Below are positions 1 through 5,852 of a stretch of DNA of 8,538 bases, piece by piece. This DNA is from JACQHJ01 sp038063075 (GTDB taxonomy: Bacteria; Patescibacteriota; Microgenomatia; Levybacterales; UBA12049), in NCBI GenBank assembly GCA_038063075.1, contig JBBTVW010000006.1, forward strand, positions 1 to 8,538, given 5' to 3'. A program made the position numbers and the translations under genes. The notes under the pieces were generated by a model. That model worked only from the letters and a program-made list of their open reading frames with translations, searched no databases and was not told where the DNA came from. Position 1 is the first letter of the stretch, and every line of letters begins with the position of its first letter.

Positions 1-516
1 CCTCAAAATGTGCTGCCAATAGGTGGAACATATAGGCATATGGTAGCTTATAAGGCTCTTGCTAAAAAACAGGGTTTTGATGACAAAAATATTTTTGTAG
101 GAGGAAATGGACAAGAAGTTGTTTTTAGTAAATCAGGATCTCATTTTGGCAGAAAACTTACTCTTAAAAACGTTTTTGTAGATCAAATATCAGGCGAAGA
201 GGTTGAAAGTTTTGTTTTAATGGATAGGCAAAAAATTGCTAAAGAAGGAGTTGTAGTTGTAATTTGCGAAGTTGATCAGGAAACTGGTCAAATAGTAGAT
301 AATCCAAATATAATAGCTAGAGGATATTCTACTCAAGATGCTCAGGATCTTTCAACTAATTTATCAAAAGAGTTAAGGAGTGCACTTTCGCGTAAAAAAC
401 AACCAGTTACAAACTGGATATACATAAGACGCTTAATTGGTGAAGTATCTGAAAAACATATCTTTAGAGCTTACAGAAAACGCCCCATGGTTTTACCAAT
501 TGTTATAGAAGTTTAA
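1..516 (+). CDS. rnj: Ribonuclease J, C-terminal part (5' end outside the window)
   Basis: The frame is open from base 1, so the gene begins upstream; the GTG at 10 is an internal Val codon, not the start. About 171 residues are visible. They align by eye with the last ~165 residues of Bacillus RNase J1: the end of the beta-CASP domain (LPIGGTYRHM), an NG turn, then VLMDRQKIAKEGVVVV (family VLRDRRxLSEEGxVxVV), IARGYS (family ISRGFVY), and the hallmark end RKRPMVLPIVIEV. RNase J is a metallo-beta-lactamase/beta-CASP nuclease with 5'-3' exo- and endonuclease activity in mRNA decay and rRNA maturation. The metallo-beta-lactamase motifs lie outside the window. Oddity: the motif-C His-Gly-Glu of the family (P-x-H-G-E-x-R) reads Gly-Gly-Thr here, so a probable zinc-ligand histidine is missing. 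The family call is firm; activity is uncertain. It is followed after 41 bases by ftsK, which has its own promoter candidate. Confidence 0.9.
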   Translation, partial: PQNVLPIGGTYRHMVAYKALAKKQGFDDKNIFVGGNGQEVVFSKSGSHFGRKLTLKNVFVDQISGEEVESFVLMDRQKIAKEGVVVVICEVDQETGQIVDNPNIIARGYSTQDAQDLSTNLSKELRSALSRKKQPVTNWIYIRRLIGEVSEKHIFRAYRKRPMVLPIVIEV

Positions 517-548
517 TTGACTTGTAGTTAGGCCTCAAACTTCCTATA
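504..548 (+). repeat. Inverted repeat across the RNase J stop and ftsK promoter
   Basis: TATAGAAGTTT (504-514) pairs with AAACTTCCTATA (537-548): seven contiguous pairs, a bulged C at 544, then four more pairs, with a 22-base loop. It covers the rnj stop codon and the proposed ftsK -10 box. No T-run follows, so it is not a standard intrinsic terminator. In a read-through transcript it could mark the rnj 3' end or fold just ahead of the ftsK start. The stem is AT-rich and may be fortuitous. Confidence 0.35.
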
Positions 549-550
549 AT
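522..550 (+). promoter_or_regulatory. Candidate promoter of ftsK (leaderless type)
   Basis: TTGTAG (522-527), a 17-base spacer, then a perfect TATAAT (545-550). Only 7 bases separate the -10 box from the ATG at 558, so transcription would begin at or next to the start codon. There is no purine-rich Shine-Dalgarno sequence before the ATG. The alternative -35 TTGACT (517-522) matches the consensus better, but its spacer is 22 bases. Confidence 0.6.
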
Positions 551-557
551 AAGATGT

Positions 558-2669
558 ATGGCAAAAAGAAGACATTATCAAAAACAAAAGTTTAAAGTTA
601 AGCTTAAGAAAAATACTGTTTATTCTATTTTTGCTTTTGGCGTAATACTTTCAGGAATTTTACTAGGTTCTTCATTTGCAAAAACAGGTCCATCACTAAC
701 AACAATAAATGATTATATTAATTATTACTTTGGATTATTATCATTCTTGCTCCCCCTATTTTTAATAATTTTAGGCTTTTTCTTTTTAAGACTTAAAATG
801 TTTATCTCAAAGCCAAATGTTTCAGTTGGTTTCTTTATTCTCTTTCTCTCCTTACTTGGTTTAACAAGAGAGGGTATGGTTGGTGGATATTTAAATCAAC
901 TTATTGCAGAAGTATTATCAGGCTTTGGAGCATTTGCAGTTTATCTTGCTGGAGTATTTGTTGGTTTAATAGTTTTATTTGATACATCAATTGATGAAGT
1001 CATGCAAATTTTATCTGCAATTGTAGGTTTTTTACCAAAACTTTTCCCATCAAAAATTTTATCATTCTTTCAAAAGAAACAAATACCTGCTATGGGGAAC
1101 AGAGAAATGGTTATAAAAGGAATGGGTGATAAAGATTTAGGCAATAAGGAAATGAAAATTAATTCTAATTTACCTAAAAAAGACGAACCTCTTATTTCAG
1201 ATAAGCTTGTTATGAATACCTTAGGAAAACCTGGTGTTTGGAAGCTTCCGCCAATGGATCTTTTATCAAGTGATACATCTCAAAAAGCAGACAGGGGAGA
1301 TGTTAAGAAAATTGCTGCAAAAATTGAAGATACTTTGCAAAGCTTTGGAATTGGAGCAAAGGTTGTTGAGGTTAATCTTGGCCCAGCAGTTACACAATAT
1401 GCTCTTCAGATTCCTCTTGGAACAAAGGTATCTAAGATTACTAATCTTTCAAATGATTTAGCCCTAAGTACTGAAGCCCCAACAGGGCAAATCAGAATTG
1501 AAGCTCCAATTCCTGGAAGAAACTTAATTGGTGTTGAGATACCAAATAAATCACTTGAAGTAGTCTCTTTAAGAACAATGTTAAGTTCAGATCAAATGAG
1601 AAAAAGTAAATCAAAACTTGCAGTATCATTAGGCCTTGATGTTTCTGGAAATCCTTTAGTTGCAGATATAGGTAAAATGCCCCATGTGTTGATTGCAGGT
1701 ACAACTGGAAGTGGAAAATCTGTTATGGTAAATAGCTTTATTGCTTCATTGCTGTTTAGAGCAACACCAGATGAGATAAGGCTTATTATGATCGATCCTA
1801 AAAGAGTTGAGTTAACAGGATATAATGGTATACCTCATTTAATGACACCTGTAATTGTTGAGGTAGACAAAATATTAGCTTCTTTAAAATGGGCAATGGG
1901 AGAGATGGACAGAAGATATAAGACCTTTGCAGAGCATGGGGTAAGAAATGTTGATTCGTATAATGAGCTCGCTGGTTTTCAAAGACTTCCATATATTGTT
2001 ATTTTTGTTGATGAACTCGCAGATTTAATGGCATATGCTCCAGTTGAGGTTGAAGATGCTATTGCAAGATTAGCTCAAATGGCAAGAGCAACTGGAATAC
2101 ACTTAGTAGTTGCAACTCAAAGACCATCTGTTGATGTTATCACTGGTCTTATTAAAGCAAATATACCATGTCGTATTGCTTTTAACGTATCGTCAATGAT
2201 TGATTCACGTGTTATTATTGATACGCCTGGTGCTGAAAAGCTCTTAGGTCGTGGAGACATGTTATTTATTCCTCCAGATCAAGCCAAGCCTACTCGTATT
2301 CAAGGAGCTTTTGTTTCAGAAAAAGAAGTAAGAGGACTTGTAGATTTTCTAAAGAATGAAAATCCACCAGTGCAATACACAGAAGAAGTATTAGCTGAGC
2401 CATTAGTTGCAGCTAAAAAAGGACTTGCTTCAATGGGCGGAGATGGAAAAGACGCATTATTTGATGAATCAATTAGAATAATTTGCCAACATGATAAAGC
2501 ATCAGCTTCGCTTTTGCAAAGAAGATTATCAATTGGCTATTCAAGAGCAGCAAGAATATTAGATCAACTTGAGGCGGTTGGTGCAGTTGGAAGAGCTGAA
2601 GGAAGTAAACCACGAGATGTACTGATTACAAACGCTGAAGAATTCATCTCGAACGTAAGTCAGACGTAA
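558..2669 (+). CDS. ftsK: DNA translocase FtsK/SpoIIIE
   Basis: A 703-residue septal DNA pump that moves chromosome DNA through the division site. The basic N-terminus is followed by about four membrane segments (roughly residues 21-40, 56-78, 88-102, 122-142). A short polar linker (~172-245) replaces the very long linker of E. coli FtsK. The motor follows: alpha/beta regions from ~250, Walker A GTTGSGKS (381-388), Walker B VIFVDE (481-486), VVATQRPSVDVITGLIKANIP (517-537) and GRGDMLF (564-570). The C-terminal gamma winged helix (~633-690, DESIRIICQHDKASASLLQR...GRAEG) is the DNA-reading domain that senses polar sequences and contacts XerD in other bacteria. The length fits the compact SpoIIIE type. 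The linker carries an imperfect repeat (GNREM at 180-184, GNKEM at 195-199). The start is fixed by the promoter 7 bases upstream; no ribosome binding site is seen. Ten bases separate it from the rodZ-like gene, so cotranscription is likely. Confidence 0.97.
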   Translation: MAKRRHYQKQKFKVKLKKNTVYSIFAFGVILSGILLGSSFAKTGPSLTTINDYINYYFGLLSFLLPLFLIILGFFFLRLKMFISKPNVSVGFFILFLSLLGLTREGMVGGYLNQLIAEVLSGFGAFAVYLAGVFVGLIVLFDTSIDEVMQILSAIVGFLPKLFPSKILSFFQKKQIPAMGNREMVIKGMGDKDLGNKEMKINSNLPKKDEPLISDKLVMNTLGKPGVWKLPPMDLLSSDTSQKADRGDVKKIAAKIEDTLQSFGIGAKVVEVNLGPAVTQYALQIPLGTKVSKITNLSNDLALSTEAPTGQIRIEAPIPGRNLIGVEIPNKSLEVVSLRTMLSSDQMRKSKSKLAVSLGLDVSGNPLVADIGKMPHVLIAGTTGSGKSVMVNSFIASLLFRATPDEIRLIMIDPKRVELTGYNGIPHLMTPVIVEVDKILASLKWAMGEMDRRYKTFAEHGVRNVDSYNELAGFQRLPYIVIFVDELADLMAYAPVEVEDAIARLAQMARATGIHLVVATQRPSVDVITGLIKANIPCRIAFNVSSMIDSRVIIDTPGAEKLLGRGDMLFIPPDQAKPTRIQGAFVSEKEVRGLVDFLKNENPPVQYTEEVLAEPLVAAKKGLASMGGDGKDALFDESIRIICQHDKASASLLQRRLSIGYSRAARILDQLEAVGAVGRAEGSKPRDVLITNAEEFISNVSQT

Positions 2670-2679
2670 TTTTCTTCTT

Positions 2680-3321
2680 ATGGTTAAAGCAAGTGAAAAA
2701 CTTAAGGAAGTAAGACTTGAAAAAGATCTTAGTCTTGAGGAAATAGCTCAAAATACAAAAATAAAAGCTGTTTATCTAGAATATATTGAAAAAGGGGAGT
2801 ATAGTAAGCTTCCTTCGGTTTCTTATGCACATGGTTTTGTCAGTAATTATGCAAAGTTTTTAGGGTTGAATGAAAAAGAAATATTGGCTCTTTTTCGAAG
2901 AGAGTTTGATTCAGATACAGCGTATAGGGTATTACCTAAAGGTTTTGACATAAAAGAAGAATTCCCATTAAGAGGATTTAAGGTAAAACAGACTGCTTTC
3001 GTAGGCCTATTTATTTTTATCTTATTTATTGGTTATATACTTTTTCAATATAGATATGCGTTTATAAGTCCCCCTCTAGACATTAATTCACCTCAACAAA
3101 ATCAGGTAATCAAATCTTCCAAAATTACTATTTTAGGAAAAACAGAGCCTGATTCAACAATTTATATTAATAAAAATGTGGTAACTGTAGAAAAAAATGG
3201 TAATTTTGAAAAAACTTTAAGTGTTTTTCCTGGTAAATTTACAATTGATATAAAAGCAATTAATAAGTTCGGTAAAACTTCAGAAGTTAAAAGAACGGTT
3301 GATATACAACCTGCCTATTGA
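2680..3321 (+). CDS. RodZ-like helix-turn-helix membrane protein
   Basis: A 213-residue protein with RodZ architecture. A cytoplasmic helix-turn-helix of the HTH_25 type spans residues 4-72 (LKEVRLEKDLSLEEIAQNTKI, then YLEYIEKGEYSKLP and SYAHGFVSNYAKFLGL). A basic juxtamembrane stretch (95-104), one transmembrane helix (~105-124) and an outer beta-rich domain (~131-213) follow. The outer domain (PPLDINSPQQNQVIKS, then ILGKTEPDSTIYIN, VEKNGNF, and IDIKAINKFGK) resembles Ig-like folds of the glucodextranase-B type more than the DUF4115 domain of E. coli RodZ. RodZ links MreB filaments to the cell-wall elongation machinery, and the aromatic residues of its HTH are the MreB contact in characterised members. 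It starts 10 bases after the ftsK stop with no clear Shine-Dalgarno sequence and is probably cotranscribed. RodZ function is inferred from architecture and context; no mreB lies in the window. Confidence 0.82.
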   Translation: MVKASEKLKEVRLEKDLSLEEIAQNTKIKAVYLEYIEKGEYSKLPSVSYAHGFVSNYAKFLGLNEKEILALFRREFDSDTAYRVLPKGFDIKEEFPLRGFKVKQTAFVGLFIFILFIGYILFQYRYAFISPPLDINSPQQNQVIKSSKITILGKTEPDSTIYINKNVVTVEKNGNFEKTLSVFPGKFTIDIKAINKFGKTSEVKRTVDIQPAY

Positions 3322-3346
3322 CCTTTTAGTCAATTTGAGATAGTTT
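3318..3346 (+). promoter_or_regulatory. Candidate promoter of the DUF948-ytxH pair (leaderless type)
   Basis: TTGACC (3318-3323) overlaps the rodZ stop codon. After a 17-base spacer comes TAGTTT (3341-3346), a weaker -10 box, and then 6 bases to the ATG at 3353. There is no Shine-Dalgarno sequence. The -35 match and spacing are good; the -10 box keeps only the T, A and final T. Confidence 0.45.
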
Positions 3347-3352
3347 ATTGAT

Positions 3353-3628
3353 ATGACAGATCCTGCCCAATTAGCGTTGTTTTTAGTAATCTTAATCCTA
3401 ACTGTACTTCTTGTGGTATTAGGTGCCCAGGTATTTTTCATTCTTCGTGAGCTTCGTAAAACAATTGATAAGGTAAATAAAGTTTTAGACGATACATCTG
3501 TTATTACAGAAAGCGTAAGTAAGCCCATTTCTTCTTTTTCTACCCTTGCAATGGGTTTAAAAACAGGTGCAACGATTGCAAAGATATTCCAGGGTACTAG
3601 TAAACACCACAATAAAAAAGATGAATAA
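3353..3628 (+). CDS. DUF948-like (YtxG-like) small membrane protein
   Basis: A 91-residue protein: a short N-terminus, one long hydrophobic helix (~7-31, ALFLVILILTVLLVVLGAQ), then a predicted heptad-like helix (LRELRKTIDKVNKVLDD, 31-47) and a Ser/Lys-rich tail. This is the layout of DUF948 proteins, which carry one N-terminal helix and a 'Lxxv...ldd...pi' coil. In Bacillus the DUF948 protein YtxG is encoded directly before YtxH, and the next gene here is YtxH-like, which supports the family call. The cellular role is unknown; the Bacillus relatives belong to the general stress regulon. The start is chosen by the promoter 6 bases upstream. The last 8 bases overlap the ytxH-like gene, which implies translational coupling. 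Confidence 0.75.
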   Translation: MTDPAQLALFLVILILTVLLVVLGAQVFFILRELRKTIDKVNKVLDDTSVITESVSKPISSFSTLAMGLKTGATIAKIFQGTSKHHNKKDE

Positions 3629-3974
3629 TAATGGAAACAGTAGATTCTTAGACGGCTTTATGCTAGGTATTATAGTGGGTGCTTTAGGTGTTTTTCTTTT
3701 TGGTACAAAATCAGGTAAAAATTTAATGAAAATTCTCTCAGAAGAAGGCCTTGAGGGTATATCAAACCTCATGAAAGAACATGGTCTTGCTGATTTAGGA
3801 CAAGAGTTTGAGCAAGAGGAAGAAATGGAACCAGAGCCAGTAAAACATACAGTAAGCAATAATCATCAACCACAACAAGAGGTTAAAGAAGCTATCCATA
3901 GCATAAAAGAAGAGGTAGAAGAGCAAGTAGAAAAAGCTCCTAAAAAGAGATTTTTTAAAAGATTAAGAAATTAA
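3621..3974 (+). CDS. YtxH-like membrane-anchored coiled-coil protein
   Basis: Read from the ATG at 3621, this is a 117-residue protein. Residues 10-28 (LDGFMLGIIVGALGVFLFG) form the glycine-zipper-like membrane helix typical of YtxH, followed by GTKSGKNLMKIL, matching the family's 'aPkSGketR' stretch. A Glu-rich segment (~62-107, predicted coil) leads to a basic tail KKRFFKRLRN. The frame stays open upstream to an ATG at 3567, but that extension lies inside the DUF948-like gene and would place 18 polar residues before the conserved helix, so 3621 is preferred. Start and upstream stop interleave as ATGAATAA, a coupled arrangement. No enzyme motif is present; a structural or stress-related envelope role is likely but unproven. 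Confidence 0.8.
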   Translation: MNNNGNSRFLDGFMLGIIVGALGVFLFGTKSGKNLMKILSEEGLEGISNLMKEHGLADLGQEFEQEEEMEPEPVKHTVSNNHQPQQEVKEAIHSIKEEVEEQVEKAPKKRFFKRLRN

Positions 3975-4003
3975 TTTAACCCCCTATTTATTAGTCCCAT
4001 AGT

Positions 4004-4032
4004 TTGATTTTTAGACATTTTTTTGATATAAT
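4004..4032 (+). promoter_or_regulatory. Strong extended -10 promoter of the methyltransferase-like gene
   Basis: TTGATT (4004-4009), a 17-base spacer, then TATAAT (4027-4032) with a TG one base upstream (4024-4025), which is an extended -10 element. The ATG at 4041 follows after 8 bases, with no Shine-Dalgarno sequence. It lies in the 66-base gap after the ytxH-like gene. No hairpin terminator for the preceding genes is apparent in that gap. Confidence 0.75.
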
Positions 4033-4040
4033 TTCACCTT

Positions 4041-4892
4041 ATGGAAAGACCAAAGTATTTAACAACAAAACCCCAAAGAGCAAAAGGCTTAGAGCTTTAT
4101 GCTTTTCATGTACAGTCTGTTATAGATAAAGAAAGAATTCATTTTACTAGACCCCAAGCTCATTTTACTAGAGAGGAAAAACATGGATGGGAGGTACAAG
4201 ATTCTCCATTATTACCTCGTCGTTTGGATCGTTTTATATTAGGTGAAGAATATTCTTATCATGCAACATTTAGGAGTGTTCTTCCAGAAGGAACAAATTT
4301 AAAAACAGATATAGTAGGAGTTTTGGGTGATAGAAAAGGAGAAGCTATTGGAATTGATCTTGGCGGGTTGGGCTCAAGACTTTTTGCTGATTTTCCTAAA
4401 GGTTTTTTTGCAAAAACTCAAGGAGTGGTTTTATTTGATTCAAGAAGTATGCTTCAATGCACGGATGACACAGTATCTAATCATGGAGTTATTGTTGGTG
4501 ATATAACAACAGATAAGACAAGAGAATCAGTTGACAGATGGTTAGGTGGAAAAAAAGTAGATTTGATAATTGAGCGTATGATGGGGGGTCTAGATGAAAT
4601 TCCTCATGACTTACATTTTCTACAAAAACAATTTAGTGTATTATACGATATGCTTTCTGAGGGTGGAATTATGTTTATTCAAGTACCAAAATTTGCTACA
4701 AAGTTAGCTTCTTTATGGGTTGATGCTGCAAGAGAAGAATCTTTAGGAACTATTGATGTAAAACAGGGTATATATCATAGCAATCAATACGGATCAACAG
4801 TAGCTTTGAGAATTCGTAAGTTACCAGGGGCACCAAGAGAGTTACCTTTAATTTCTCAAAGAGAAGTAAGAGGTTTATATAAAGCTGCTTAA
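4041..4892 (+). CDS. Uncharacterised protein with a SAM methyltransferase-like fold
   Basis: A 283-residue protein I cannot name. The middle reads like a class I Rossmann methyltransferase: a glycine-rich motif I, AIGIDLGGLGSRL (102-114, D-x-G-G-x-G); an acidic end of beta-2, VVLFDSRS (129-136); an acidic motif VGDITT (152-157); a motif-IV-like strand VDLIIERMMGGLDEIP (173-188); and MLSEGGIMFIQVP (204-216), the usual 'L-x-x-G-G-x-x' strand. No DPPY, NPPF or other base-specific catalytic motif is seen, so the substrate is unknown and a non-catalytic member is possible. The N-terminal ~95 residues are not recognised and contain a duplicated HFTR (34-37, 41-44). There is no signal peptide or membrane segment, so it is probably cytoplasmic. 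It has its own strong promoter and is the last rightward gene; its stop directly abuts the mltG stop. Confidence 0.8.
   Translation: MERPKYLTTKPQRAKGLELYAFHVQSVIDKERIHFTRPQAHFTREEKHGWEVQDSPLLPRRLDRFILGEEYSYHATFRSVLPEGTNLKTDIVGVLGDRKGEAIGIDLGGLGSRLFADFPKGFFAKTQGVVLFDSRSMLQCTDDTVSNHGVIVGDITTDKTRESVDRWLGGKKVDLIIERMMGGLDEIPHDLHFLQKQFSVLYDMLSEGGIMFIQVPKFATKLASLWVDAAREESLGTIDVKQGIYHSNQYGSTVALRIRKLPGAPRELPLISQREVRGLYKAA
4140..4172 (+). repeat. 12-bp direct repeat encoding HFTR twice
   Basis: CATTTTACTAGA occurs at 4140-4151 and 4161-4172, 21 bases (seven codons) apart and in frame. It produces a doubled HFTR near the N-terminus of the methyltransferase-like protein. Identical codons in both copies suggest a recent small duplication or a conserved tandem motif. 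Confidence 0.7.
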
Positions 4893-5852
4893 TTAAAGGC
4901 CGTATTTTTCAATATTTGCGTTGTGTTCTTCAAGTGAAGTTGCGTACCTATTCTTTCCATTTTGGTCAGTAATGTAATACAGGTAATTAGTTTCTGCAGG
5001 ATTTAAAGCTGCTTTAATTGCGGAAAGTCCTGGGTTTGAAATAGGTCTTGGTGGAAGGCTTGGATTTGTATAAGTATTAAATGGTGAATTTATTTTTTTA
5101 TCTTCATTTGTAAGTCCTTTTTTCCACCATCTTTTTTCATCCTCTTGGTAGCCAAGGATATATTGCAGCGTTGCATCAATATCTAGTTTCATTCCAATAC
5201 TTAGTCTATTGTAAATTACTGAAGCAACCAAAGGCCTATCTTCTTCAAGCCTTGCTTCTCTTTCAACTAAGGATGCAAGAATAAGAGTTTGTGATTCTGG
5301 CAAGTTGTTTGTTTTTAGACTTTTAACGCTATCATATTTCGTTTGAAAGTTATTCTTAAAAATTGAAATTATTGTGTCAACGTCAGCATCTCTAGGCATT
5401 AAATAGGTGTCAGGAAAAAGATAACCTTCGTTTTGATTTAGAGTTTGTCTCCAGCTCTGATCGTAGTTTGGCATTTTTTCCTCTAACATATCTGCAATTT
5501 CTTCTGCTCTATATCCTTCAGGAATTGTTACCCAGATATCTAGAGTTCCATGGGTTAAGCTTTCAGCTATTTCGTAAGCATTCATAGAGGGATTAAGCCT
5601 AAAGTCTCCAGCTTGAATTTTTTTATCAAGTCCAGTCTGTTTTGTAATTAAGAAAAAAATAACAGGATCTCTTATAAGACCTTCTTTTTTTAGGCTATTG
5701 GCAATTTCCCTTACTCCTTGGCCATTTTCTACAACAAAGATTTTAGGTGAGTTATTTTGGGAGTTAACTGGAAGAACACCGTTTTGCCACCAGAAGACGG
5801 AAATTATAACAAATACTAAAATTAAAACTACAACTGTTATAATTCTTTTCAT
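4893..5852 (-). CDS. mltG: Endolytic murein transglycosylase MltG (YceG-like)
   Basis: A 319-residue inner-membrane lytic transglycosylase that cuts nascent glycan strands and is thought to set their length. It has a membrane anchor at ~4-22, a LysM-like region (~37-100, IFVVENGQGVREIANSLKKEG and AGDFRLNPSMNAYEIAESL), and the catalytic YceG domain. Family landmarks are VTIPEGYRAEEIADML (108-123), NEGYLFPDTY (141-150), the catalytic-Glu motif ASLVEREA (193-200, with E197 matching the E. coli 'VEKE' glutamate), the PLVASVIYNRL stretch (207-217), LDIDATLQY, PSLPPRPISNPGLSAIKAALNP (264-285) and the C-terminal YATSLEEHN. Length is normal. Its ATG overlaps the AMP phosphorylase stop by four bases (ATGA), so it is translationally coupled and last in the leftward operon. 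Its stop abuts that of the converging gene, leaving no room for a terminator. Confidence 0.96.
   Translation of the reverse strand: MKRIITVVVLILVFVIISVFWWQNGVLPVNSQNNSPKIFVVENGQGVREIANSLKKEGLIRDPVIFFLITKQTGLDKKIQAGDFRLNPSMNAYEIAESLTHGTLDIWVTIPEGYRAEEIADMLEEKMPNYDQSWRQTLNQNEGYLFPDTYLMPRDADVDTIISIFKNNFQTKYDSVKSLKTNNLPESQTLILASLVEREARLEEDRPLVASVIYNRLSIGMKLDIDATLQYILGYQEDEKRWWKKGLTNEDKKINSPFNTYTNPSLPPRPISNPGLSAIKAALNPAETNYLYYITDQNGKNRYATSLEEHNANIEKYGL

Noticed and set aside
517..550. Promoter TTGACT-22-TATAAT for ftsK
   Set aside because: The spacer is too long; TTGTAG (522-527) gives the usual 17 bases with the same -10 box.
3567..3620. Longer N-terminus for the ytxH-like gene
   Set aside because: The extra 18 codons lie inside the DUF948-like gene, and the conserved membrane helix follows directly after the ATG at 3621.
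3280..3859. Minus-strand frames opposite the DUF948-like and ytxH-like genes
   Set aside because: They have no recognisable motif, and the plus-strand frames match known families and fit the operon spacing.
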